Assembly: GCA_003512585.1 (NCBI GenBank)
Contig: DOQE01000107.1
Span: 1-7,086 of the forward strand
Direction: 5' to 3'
Origin: Bacillota bacterium
Lineage (GTDB): Bacteria; Bacillota_I; Bacilli_A; RFN20; CAG-826
DNA: 7,086 nt
Made by a program: the position numbers and the translations under genes
Part shown: piece after piece, positions 1 to 5,943 of the stretch
How the letters are laid out: the number at the start of each line of letters is the position of its first letter
Numbering within the stretch: position 1 is the stretch's first letter
Notes under the pieces: generated by a model
What the model was told of the DNA's origin: nothing
What the model saw: the letters and a program-made list of their open reading frames with translations, nothing else
Database searches by the model: none

Positions 1-193
1 AAGAAACGTTATTTAAAGCAGAAATAAACTTATCGAGAAGTTCATAATTCCACGGAGTGCGTTTCTCAATAGCCATATCTACTTGTTTTTTATCATACGG
101 GTTCATGCTTACAAAAGAAAAATCCATATCGAAAAGTTCAATGTCTTCTGAAAGACCGATGGAATTTAAGAAACGGATCATCTTTTTTTGCAT
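1..193 (-). CDS. polC: Probable DNA polymerase III PolC, N-terminal fragment (64 codons, runs off the window)
   Basis: The frame opens at ATG 193-191 and stays open to the window edge, giving 64 residues that begin MQKKMIRFLNSIGLSEDIEL. A Shine-Dalgarno site, GAGG, lies 7 nt upstream and supports this start. PolC is the Gram-positive replicative DNA polymerase with a built-in proofreading exonuclease, normally about 1,400 residues long. The fragment shows no catalytic motif. The assignment rests on position (polC follows rseP, or rseP-proS, in many Firmicutes) and on a loose resemblance to the PolC N-terminal domain: a short helix, then a strand-like stretch, a positively charged stretch and a PW-containing segment before a helix. 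It starts 9 nt after the rseP stop, so it is probably on the uppS-to-rseP transcript. The alternative is an unrelated cytoplasmic protein; no signal peptide or membrane segment is visible. Confidence 0.5.
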   Translation of the reverse strand, partial: MQKKMIRFLNSIGLSEDIELFDMDFSFVSMNPYDKKQVDMAIEKRTPWNYELLDKFISALNNVS

Positions 194-200
194 ATGCTAA

Positions 201-205
201 CCTCA
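201..205 (-). promoter_or_regulatory. Ribosome binding site of the probable polC, overlapping the rseP stop codon
   Basis: On the minus strand the sequence TGAGG is both the TGA stop of rseP (205-203) and most of the Shine-Dalgarno site for the next gene, 7 nt before its ATG. A ribosome finishing rseP is therefore placed directly on the next initiation region, which favours translational coupling. Confidence 0.7.
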
Positions 206-1549
206 AATAACTAGCGACACGATATCTTTTATTGTAACAGCAATCATAAGCCCAAATAATAAGACCATTCCTAAAATAGACATAATTGATTGCACTTTGG
301 CAGGAACTTTTTTCTTACTTATCCCTTCAATCGCGGTAACTAGTAATGCCCAGCCATCTAAAGCTGGGAATGGCAAAAGATTAAAGAAAGCTAAATTAAT
401 GGAAATTAATCCGGCAAAAAAGAAGATATTGGCAGCGCCTCCACTTGCTTGAAGCGATGGCAATGCAGCAGTCATGCCGACGATGCCAGATACGTTTTTT
501 AAGCCTTCTTTTGTAAATAAAGAAGCAAAGCCTTGAACGACTGCTCCACAAGCAGTCGGAACATCACTTGCCCACTTGCTCCAAGCCTTATTCCATCCAA
601 GCCAATTTTCAATTTTCCTTATGCTATTGCCAGAAGGAGAAAGAGCCTTATTTTTTACTTCCAAATTCAAATTATACTCTAAGCAAGCATCATCATTTAA
701 AACCGATTTGTCATCTATTTTACTCACTGGAGCAAAACAAAGCGATAAACTAACTTTTGTCCCATCAACTGAATTAGAAAAATCAAAAGCCTCGATAGAT
801 AAATCCGGCAAATAGTTTATGCCAAGATTTTTTAGTTCAGGAGAAGGTTCTTCTTTTGATGCGGGATAAAATTTTAAAGAAGAAGATAAATCATGATCTT
901 CTAGCAAGGTAGAAGGATAATAGGTAACTACATAATTGTCGGATACGTTATCTATTTTTGCATTTGTAGAAACAATGACTATTTGATTAGAATTTAAAGA
1001 AGCTGGAAAATATAAATAATAATCGGAAGCTTGGTATTCTTCTTTTTTATTATTATCTATATAAGAGCTTACCTCGCTAGAAAAACTAGTCGGGGCAAAT
1101 AAAGCGGTAGTATTTGAATTAGAAGAAAGTTCGCCGCCATAAGCAAAATAATAATGAGGAAAAGCTATATCAGATACAAAAATCAAAACCAAGCCAAGAA
1201 TAAAATTTAGTGTAACCCCCGCTACTAAAACCAAAGCCTTTTTCCATTTGGCCACTTTTTCTAATGAACGATTTTCAGGAGGTATTTCAAAGCCTTCTGG
1301 GACAACTCCAGGTTCTCCATACATCGAACAATATCCGCCTAACGGAATAGCCCTAATAGAAAAATAGGTCTCTCCTTTCTTTCTTTTTTTATGGAGCAAA
1401 GCCGGCCCAAAGCCAATTGAATATTCAAAACAATAAACATTAAAAGCTTTCGCCATGCCTAAATGACCCGCTTCATGAACGGAAATCAAGACGCCTAAAA
1501 TTACAATGATTTCAAGAATTGACAAAAATATATTCAAAGCCTGTTCCAT
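203..1549 (-). CDS. rseP: RseP/RasP-type site-2 intramembrane zinc metalloprotease
   Basis: Membrane-embedded M50-family protease of 448 residues that cuts transmembrane substrates such as anti-sigma factors or signal-peptide remnants within the bilayer. The first membrane helix (about residues 5-24) runs into the zinc motif HEAGH (25-29, HExxH type, with E26 as catalytic base). A cytoplasmic loop with the family-typical FSIRAIPLGGY (63-73) follows, then a second helix (about 104-127), a long external region (about 130-330), VSGIVGM (353-359, corresponding to the usual SGPVGI), and helices at about 374-395 and 421-446. The third zinc ligand is D398 in NLLPFPALDGW (390-400). The external region is odd: it is about 200 residues, rich in Ser, Asn, Asp and Tyr, and I cannot see a PDZ domain where one is expected. 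LDGG is replaced by LDGW. The start overlaps the dxr stop as TAATG and has a perfect Shine-Dalgarno site. Its likely substrate is unknown here. Confidence 0.93.
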   Translation of the reverse strand: MEQALNIFLSILEIIVILGVLISVHEAGHLGMAKAFNVYCFEYSIGFGPALLHKKRKKGETYFSIRAIPLGGYCSMYGEPGVVPEGFEIPPENRSLEKVAKWKKALVLVAGVTLNFILGLVLIFVSDIAFPHYYFAYGGELSSNSNTTALFAPTSFSSEVSSYIDNNKKEEYQASDYYLYFPASLNSNQIVIVSTNAKIDNVSDNYVVTYYPSTLLEDHDLSSSLKFYPASKEEPSPELKNLGINYLPDLSIEAFDFSNSVDGTKVSLSLCFAPVSKIDDKSVLNDDACLEYNLNLEVKNKALSPSGNSIRKIENWLGWNKAWSKWASDVPTACGAVVQGFASLFTKEGLKNVSGIVGMTAALPSLQASGGAANIFFFAGLISINLAFFNLLPFPALDGWALLVTAIEGISKKKVPAKVQSIMSILGMVLLFGLMIAVTIKDIVSLVI

Positions 1550-2703
1550 TATTTCCTCCTCCTAACATAGTCTTTAACAAATTGCCTAGATAATCTATCG
1601 GCTAACTTTACTTCATCTAAAGTGGGGTTATCGATAACCTTTAGCGAAGACAAGGCTAAGGATACAACCTCTTCAATTTCTAGAAAACCAATTTTATTAT
1701 CTAAGAATGAATAAACCGCTTCTTCATTTGCCCCATTTAAAATGGCAGTAGCCGTTCCGCCTCTTTTAAAAGCAGCTAGGCATATGTTAACCGCAATAAA
1801 TCTAGAAGGGTTAAATTGATGAAAATGGCAAGATGGCAAATCTTCGATTTTAGCTACATGTGTAGGCTTAAATTCAACATCACTTTCAAACAAAGCATAT
1901 TCGATAGGCCCGTGCATGTCTGGATTAGAAACATCGGCAATAAAAGAACCATCTTTTAGCTCAAGCAAGGAATGAACTTTCGATTCATCATGCAAAATTA
2001 CTTTAATGTTGCTTAAAGGGAAATCATATAGCCATTTGGCTTCGATAACTTCAAATCCTTTATTCATCATCGTTGCAGAATCAATACTAATTTTGGCCCC
2101 CATATGCCAGGTAGGATGATTTAATGCCTCGCTTGGGGTGACATTAGTTAATTCTTCTCTACTCTTCTTCCTAAAAGGGCCGCCGGAAGCAGTAATCCAA
2201 ATGTTTTTAACATCTTCTTTTTTAACGCAAGAAAGAAGCTTTGCTATAGCTACATGTTCTGAATCAATTGGATATAGTTTGCCATGTCCTTTTAATAGTT
2301 CATCAAAAACAAATTTTCCGCCTACTACTAACGATTCTTTATTAGCAAGACAAAGAATTTTATTTTCTTTTAAAGCGGCAATAGAAGGGAAAAGTCCGGC
2401 AAAGCCAACCAAAGCATTGACAACCATGTCGCAAAGACATTCTTTAATAATTAAAATAAGCCCTTCATCCCCAAAATAAAACTTTATATTTGGATATAAC
2501 TCTTTTTGTTTTGAATAGTCTTTTTCTTCTTGAAGGCAAACATAAGAAACAGAAGGGAATTTTTCTATAATCAAAGGAAGCTTGTTAACTTGATGTCCAA
2601 TGGAAATTCCTTTTAGGGTAAACCTATCGGGATTATTTAAAATTATATCTAAAGTTTGTGACCCTATCGAACCGGAGGCACCTAAAAGCAATATATTTCT
2701 CAT
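1549..2703 (-). CDS. dxr: 1-deoxy-D-xylulose 5-phosphate reductoisomerase (MEP pathway)
   Basis: Cytoplasmic enzyme that rearranges and reduces DXP to MEP with NADPH and a divalent metal, the committed step of non-mevalonate isoprenoid synthesis. From the ATG at 2703 it has 384 residues, close to the usual 380-400. Visible motifs are the NADPH-binding GASGSIG (8-14), ANKESLVVGG (120-129), the metal-binding DSEH (147-150), TASGGPF (171-177), the flexible-loop HPTWHMG (196-202) and DSATMMNKGFEVIEA (208-222) with N214, K215 and E218. I chose 2703 over the in-frame ATG at 2718 because it places the Rossmann motif at the family-typical distance from the N-terminus and forms a 4-nt ATGA overlap with the cdsA stop. 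Neither start has a good Shine-Dalgarno site, so initiation is probably by coupling to cdsA. Next to uppS it supplies the precursor route for undecaprenyl phosphate. Small departures are HVAIAKL after DSE (usually HxAIFQ) and HDES in the later substrate-binding part. Confidence 0.96.
   Translation of the reverse strand: MRNILLLGASGSIGSQTLDIILNNPDRFTLKGISIGHQVNKLPLIIEKFPSVSYVCLQEEKDYSKQKELYPNIKFYFGDEGLILIIKECLCDMVVNALVGFAGLFPSIAALKENKILCLANKESLVVGGKFVFDELLKGHGKLYPIDSEHVAIAKLLSCVKKEDVKNIWITASGGPFRKKSREELTNVTPSEALNHPTWHMGAKISIDSATMMNKGFEVIEAKWLYDFPLSNIKVILHDESKVHSLLELKDGSFIADVSNPDMHGPIEYALFESDVEFKPTHVAKIEDLPSCHFHQFNPSRFIAVNICLAAFKRGGTATAILNGANEEAVYSFLDNKIGFLEIEEVVSLALSSLKVIDNPTLDEVKLADRLSRQFVKDYVRRRK
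1555..1563 (-). promoter_or_regulatory. Strong ribosome binding site of rseP, inside the 3' end of dxr
   Basis: The minus strand reads AGGAGGAGG, ending 5 nt before the rseP ATG. The same nine bases encode the three arginines just before the last lysine of Dxr (RRRK at 381-384). It is the best Shine-Dalgarno match in the window and fixes the rseP start. Confidence 0.85.
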
Positions 2704-3725
2704 GCGAATAAGTTCCATCCATTAGAAATAAAAACAATGATTAGGGAAGTGAAAATAAAAGTGAATGTCAAGGAATCCGCTCTATCTAAAACCCCGCCAT
2801 GGGCCTTAAATATTGTTCCATAATCTTTAAAACCAAAATGACGCTTTATTAAAGAAAAAGCAAAATCACCCAAATTTGCAACCAAAGGAATTGTTAAAGC
2901 CAGCAAAACTACCCACCACCAAGAATGAGAATAAGTAAAAATACAAATTGAAGGCAAAATAGGATAACCAAAATAATCACAAAGCAAAGCTAAGATAAGC
3001 CCACTTAAAGCGCCCAATATCCATCCTCCATAGAACCCTTCCCAGGTTTTATTCGGGGATACTCTTTCATTCATGTGGTGTTTGCCAAAAAATATACCGA
3101 TAAAATAAGCCCATGTATCATTCATAATTGTTGTAAAACCAACAAAAAGGAACAAGATGGCCGAACCCCAATATTTAAAATAAGGATTTGAAACATCAAC
3201 TCCCGCCTTTAAAAAGGAAGAGAAAGGATAATAACGAATAAAAAGCAAAGATTGGAAACCTATTCCTAAAAATAATGACATTCCAAATAAATACATGATG
3301 TCGTTTAAGTCAAACTCTTTATGGAATATCCCAATCAAACAATAAGAAAAGAAAGAGAAGATTATCATGTAAATAGATACGCTTAACCCCAAAAATTCTG
3401 GCTCTAAAGAAAAAGACCAGCTAGACAAATTACCAGCTTTAAATTCCAAATAAGAAGCTACATTACCTTTAATTACAAACCAAATAAAATAGGAAATATC
3501 GAATACGTATGTCAATAAATAGACATACCATGAATATTTTTTTCCGGTTGCATGGATCATTTCAAATATGGCAAGCAGAAAAAAGAAAGCAATGAAGGCA
3601 AAATAAAAATATCCGCCTAGCACTATGCAAGGAACGGCCAAGGAAATCAAAACAAAAGCTACTACAACCCTGCTAAGCAAAGATGCTTTCTTTTTCTCAT
3701 CAAGTGCATTGATTTGTCTATTCAT
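2700..3725 (-). CDS. cdsA: Phosphatidate cytidylyltransferase (CDP-diacylglycerol synthase)
   Basis: Integral membrane enzyme of 341 residues, longer than the 260-290 common in Bacilli, that makes CDP-diacylglycerol from CTP and phosphatidic acid, the branch point for bacterial phospholipids. Hydrophobic segments fill most of the chain, at roughly 19-56, 66-86, 111-133, 143-164, 186-212, 232-255, 268-283 and 318-335. The extra length lies mainly in the first half, including a polar loop at about 87-110. The C-terminal third carries the family core: NDTWAYFIGIFFGK (202-215), SPNKTWEG (223-230), LGDFAFSLIKR (285-295) and the CTP-transferase signature ending in HGGVLDRAD (309-317), with D287, D314 and D317 in the metal/CTP-binding area. 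The usual PGHGG is KAHGG here. The gene overlaps the uppS end by 8 nt, has a GGGGG-type ribosome site 8 nt upstream, and its TGA overlaps the dxr start. Confidence 0.95.
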   Translation of the reverse strand: MNRQINALDEKKKASLLSRVVVAFVLISLAVPCIVLGGYFYFAFIAFFFLLAIFEMIHATGKKYSWYVYLLTYVFDISYFIWFVIKGNVASYLEFKAGNLSSWSFSLEPEFLGLSVSIYMIIFSFFSYCLIGIFHKEFDLNDIMYLFGMSLFLGIGFQSLLFIRYYPFSSFLKAGVDVSNPYFKYWGSAILFLFVGFTTIMNDTWAYFIGIFFGKHHMNERVSPNKTWEGFYGGWILGALSGLILALLCDYFGYPILPSICIFTYSHSWWWVVLLALTIPLVANLGDFAFSLIKRHFGFKDYGTIFKAHGGVLDRADSLTFTFIFTSLIIVFISNGWNLFA

Positions 3726-4455
3726 TTTTTAAACCCCCGAAACGTCTAGAACGATTTTGATATTCATCTAAGCAATCATAAAAATCCTTTTTATGAAAAT
3801 CAGGCCATTTCACTTTTGTAAAAACAAATTCAGCATAAGCATTTTGATAAAGGAGAAAATTAGATAATCTTTCTTCCCCAGAAGTCCTGATCATTAAATC
3901 CACATCAGGTAAAGAAGATGTATATAAATAAGAAGAAAAAGATTTCTCATTAATTTCTTCTAAAGCAATTTTATTATCTTTATAATCTGAAGCGATTTGC
4001 TTACACGCCCTAACTATTTCATCTCTTCCGCCATAATTTAAACAAATATTAATAGTAAAAGAATCGTTGTTCTTTGTTCTTTCAATGGCCTGGCAGCATA
4101 TCTTCCTTGTCTTTTCTCTAATTCTAGACAAATCGCCCGAAACCATTATTCTCGTATTTTTAGAATCTATATAATCGATTTCCTTATTGAAAAATTCTTC
4201 CAAATAGTCCATTAAATGGTCTATCTCTTCTTGCGGCCTATTCCAATTTTCAGTTGAAAAAGCATAAAAAGACATGACCTTGATGTTTTGCTGTAAACAA
4301 GCATCGAATATTTCGATTATTCTTTTGCAAGCCTCATGGTGGCCATAATGACGTGCAAGGCCTCTAAGTTTGGCCCATCTGCCGTTTCCATCCATAATAA
4401 AAGCAACATGCTGTAAGGGTTTTTCTAATTTAAATTCATTAACGTTCTTGTTCAT
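3718..4455 (-). CDS. uppS: Undecaprenyl diphosphate synthase (cis-prenyltransferase)
   Basis: Soluble enzyme of 245 residues that extends farnesyl diphosphate with cis isoprene units to undecaprenyl diphosphate, the carrier lipid precursor for peptidoglycan and other wall glycans. All family landmarks are present: MDGNGRWAK (21-29, with catalytic D22 and phosphate-binding R26), FSTENWNRP (66-74), NYGGRDEI (140-147), IRTSGEERLSNFLLYQ (189-204) and YAEFVF (207-212) before the C-terminal RSRRFGG (235-241). Only one ATG is usable, because the next in-frame ATG lies inside the catalytic motif and an in-frame TAA lies upstream. No good Shine-Dalgarno site precedes it; the nearest is AAGG about 15 nt away, inside an inverted repeat. 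It is the first gene of the uppS-cdsA-dxr-rseP unit. Keeping this gene suggests a cell that makes a wall or at least uses polyprenyl carriers. Confidence 0.96.
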   Translation of the reverse strand: MNKNVNEFKLEKPLQHVAFIMDGNGRWAKLRGLARHYGHHEACKRIIEIFDACLQQNIKVMSFYAFSTENWNRPQEEIDHLMDYLEEFFNKEIDYIDSKNTRIMVSGDLSRIREKTRKICCQAIERTKNNDSFTINICLNYGGRDEIVRACKQIASDYKDNKIALEEINEKSFSSYLYTSSLPDVDLMIRTSGEERLSNFLLYQNAYAEFVFTKVKWPDFHKKDFYDCLDEYQNRSRRFGGLKNE

Positions 4456-4462
4456 CTTTATA

Positions 4463-4468
4463 ATTATA
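4463..4468 (-). promoter_or_regulatory. Candidate -10 box for the uppS operon
   Basis: The minus strand carries a perfect TATAAT (4468-4463) whose predicted start point falls at about 4456, next to the uppS ATG at 4455. No convincing -35 hexamer lies 16-19 nt upstream. An independent promoter is expected here because the frr terminator stands just before, and a start at this point would give a leaderless message, matching the missing Shine-Dalgarno site. In AT-rich DNA this box could be chance. Confidence 0.35.
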
Positions 4469-4486
4469 AACCTTAAGAAGGTTTAT
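4466..4486. repeat. Perfect 9-bp inverted repeat before uppS (operator-like or leader hairpin)
   Basis: The arms ATAAACCTT and AAGGTTTAT are exact reverse complements around a 3-nt centre (AAG on the plus strand). The repeat touches the TATAAT candidate and sits where the promoter spacer would be, as expected for a repressor operator. If transcription starts further upstream it would instead form an RNA hairpin holding the only SD-like AAGG. It lacks a T-run, so it is not a terminator for this strand. The binding protein, if any, is unknown. Confidence 0.55.
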
Positions 4487-4511
4487 TAAGCATTAGAAAT
4501 GATTAAAGAAT

Positions 4512-4534
4512 AAAAAATCCCTCTAAAAGAGGGA
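4512..4534 (-). terminator. Intrinsic terminator after frr
   Basis: On the minus strand a 7-bp stem (TCCCTCT / AGAGGGA) with a 3-nt TTT loop is followed at once by TTTTTT. It lies about 20 nt after the frr stop and separates pyrH-frr from the uppS unit. On the plus strand no T-run follows, so it acts in the direction of frr transcription. Confidence 0.85.
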
Positions 4535-4554
4535 AAATAAAATATCCTAAATAA

Positions 4555-5100
4555 TTAAATTGTCATTATTTCTTTTGTTTTATTAGCAATAATTTCATCA
4601 ATCTTCTTATTAAAGGATTCGACTTCTTTTTGAATTTCTTCCTCAACTCTATCTTTATAATCATCGGACATCGAATCATCTTCTTTTAATAAAGATAGAT
4701 AATCACGTCTAATATTACGAATAGAGACTTTAGCCTCATCTCCCATGGTTTTGGCTTTTTTGGCAATATCTTTGCGAATATCCTCGGTCAATGGAGGGAC
4801 AACAATTCTAATTCCATCGGCTTCTATTTGAGGATTTATTCCTAAATTAGCAGAAGCAATGCCAGAAGCAACTGCTTTTAAATCTTCTCTTGAATAAGGC
4901 TTAACATAGAGTTGCCTTGGCTCAGGCATTGAAATGGAGCAAAGGGAAGTAATGTCCATTTTTTCTCCATAATAATCACATTTGACTCCGTTAAGCATGG
5001 AAGGATTGGCTCTTCCTGATCTTAATTTGGATAATCCCAAGGAAAGAGAGTCCACGCTCTTATTCATTTTTTCGCTAGCTTCTAAAGTGTATGCGTCCAT
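4555..5100 (-). CDS. frr: Ribosome recycling factor
   Basis: Cytoplasmic protein of 181 residues (family about 185) that, together with EF-G, splits the post-termination ribosome so that subunits can be reused. The N-terminal helix carries LRSGRANPSML (26-36). The small domain follows, with DYYGEKMDI (42-50), MPEPRQLYVKPY (58-69), LGINPQIEADGIRIVVPPL (86-104) and TEDIRKDIAKK (105-115). The C-terminal helices contain AKVSIRNIRRD (123-133) and a highly charged end. The ATG at 5100 has AGAGG 7 nt upstream. It follows pyrH by 28 nt with no terminator between them, so the two are cotranscribed, as in many bacteria. An intrinsic terminator follows. Nothing is missing relative to the family. Confidence 0.97.
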   Translation of the reverse strand: MDAYTLEASEKMNKSVDSLSLGLSKLRSGRANPSMLNGVKCDYYGEKMDITSLCSISMPEPRQLYVKPYSREDLKAVASGIASANLGINPQIEADGIRIVVPPLTEDIRKDIAKKAKTMGDEAKVSIRNIRRDYLSLLKEDDSMSDDYKDRVEEEIQKEVESFNKKIDEIIANKTKEIMTI

Positions 5101-5128
5101 AAAATAACCTCTTAATTACTATTTTATA

Positions 5129-5851
5129 CTATTCTCTAGAAATTGTCGTACCTATATCTTCGCCTATTAATACTTTCATAAACGAAGAAGTGTCATCCAT
5201 GTTAAAAACCCTAATGATGACATTGGTATTTTCTAGCATCGCCACGGCAGTCAAATCCATGACTTGGAGCTGTTTTTCCACGACTTCATGGAAGGCAAGT
5301 TTTTTAATTAAATGGGCATTTTTATTCTTTCTTGGATCTGAATCATAAACCCCATCAACACCATTTTTGGCCATTAAGATAGCATCGGCTTCGACTTCTA
5401 ATGCTCTTAAGGTTGAAGTTGTGTCGGTTGTAAAATATGGGTTTCCTGTTCCACCGGCAAAAATAGTAACAATCCCTTTATCTAGATAAGTCATGGCCTT
5501 TCTTCTAATGTAAGGTTCGCAAACTTGAGGAACATTAATAGAAGACATGACCCTACAAGCGACACCATTATCCTCTATAGCGCTTTGGATAGCCAAAGCG
5601 TTCATGATAGTGCCAAGCATTCCCATATAATCGGCAGTAGAATGATCGATTCCGATTTTTTCGGCAAGACGTCCTCTCCAAATATTTCCAGCCCCAACTA
5701 CAATCCCAACTTGAGTACCTGTTGATACGATTTCTTTAATTACCGATGCAACATTTTTTAATTTATTAGAATCATAAATAAGGGAATTCTTAGAATCCGA
5801 AAGACTTTCGCCTGATAACTTAATTATTACGCGTTTATAAATACTGTTCAT
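5129..5851 (-). CDS. pyrH: Uridylate kinase (UMP kinase, bacterial hexameric type)
   Basis: Cytoplasmic amino-acid-kinase-fold enzyme that phosphorylates UMP to UDP with ATP, feeding all pyrimidine nucleotides and UDP-sugars. Starting at 5851 it has 240 residues, the common family length. Motifs are KLSGES (11-16), VVGAGNIWRG (51-60), ADYMGMLGTIMNALA (73-87), FAGGTGNPYFTTDTT (131-145) and AKNGVDGVYDSDPR (161-174). A longer frame begins at ATG 5863, but that ATG has no ribosome site and its second codon lies within GGAGAAA, the Shine-Dalgarno site of the ATG at 5851. The candidate promoter would also start transcription almost on top of 5863. The shorter form, beginning MNSIYKRV, is therefore preferred. 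The usual GGGN of the UMP-site loop is GAGN, a mild change. It is the first gene of a two-gene unit with frr. Confidence 0.96.
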   Translation of the reverse strand: MNSIYKRVIIKLSGESLSDSKNSLIYDSNKLKNVASVIKEIVSTGTQVGIVVGAGNIWRGRLAEKIGIDHSTADYMGMLGTIMNALAIQSAIEDNGVACRVMSSINVPQVCEPYIRRKAMTYLDKGIVTIFAGGTGNPYFTTDTTSTLRALEVEADAILMAKNGVDGVYDSDPRKNKNAHLIKKLAFHEVVEKQLQVMDLTAVAMLENTNVIIRVFNMDDTSSFMKVLIGEDIGTTISRE

Positions 5852-5857
5852 TATTTT

Positions 5858-5861
5858 CTCC
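5858..5861 (-). promoter_or_regulatory. Ribosome binding site deciding the pyrH start
   Basis: GGAG on the minus strand ends 6 nt before the ATG at 5851. It overlaps the upstream in-frame ATG at 5863-5861 and so argues against using that codon as the start. Confidence 0.75.
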
Positions 5862-5870
5862 ATTAAGGCA

Positions 5871-5900
5871 ATTATATAGGTATAAAAGAGTATATGTATA
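5871..5900 (-). promoter_or_regulatory. Candidate sigma-A-type promoter for pyrH-frr
   Basis: On the minus strand TATACA (5900-5895, four of six matches to TTGACA) is followed after 18 nt by a perfect TATAAT (5876-5871). The predicted start is near 5864, giving a leader of about 13 nt to the ATG at 5851. It lies just after the T-run of the tsf terminator, where a new promoter would be needed. The region is very AT-rich, so the -35 match is weak support. Confidence 0.5.
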
Positions 5901-5903
5901 TAG

Positions 5904-5933
5904 AAAAAGGCCGTGTCAATGATGGCACGGCCT
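5904..5933 (-). terminator. Intrinsic terminator after tsf
   Basis: Minus-strand stem AGGCCGTG / CACGGCCT, extended after one A-C mismatch by two more pairs around a 4-nt loop, then TTTTT. It begins about 10 nt after the tsf stop. It is GC-rich against an AT-rich background and should end most rpsB-tsf transcripts before pyrH. Confidence 0.9.
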
Positions 5934-5943
5934 AAATCAACAA

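Noticed and set aside
568..815. Two plus-strand open frames of 61 and 79 codons
   Set aside because: Both lie wholly antisense to the rseP external region, have no ribosome binding site or recognisable family, and overlap each other in different frames.
560..1162. Frameshift or decay of rseP in its middle
   Set aside because: The frame is continuous over 448 codons, and the catalytic motifs before and after the region are intact and in frame.
2138..2479. Plus-strand open frame of 113 codons
   Set aside because: It is antisense to the conserved core of dxr and has no recognisable domain; its openness follows from dxr codon use.
4466..4486. A second intrinsic terminator before uppS
   Set aside because: No T-run follows the hairpin on either strand, and the stem is AT-rich.
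5904..5933. PyrR-type or other attenuator/riboswitch controlling pyrH
   Set aside because: There is only one simple hairpin with a T-run right after tsf, no alternative antiterminator and no conserved leader motif; a plain terminator explains it.
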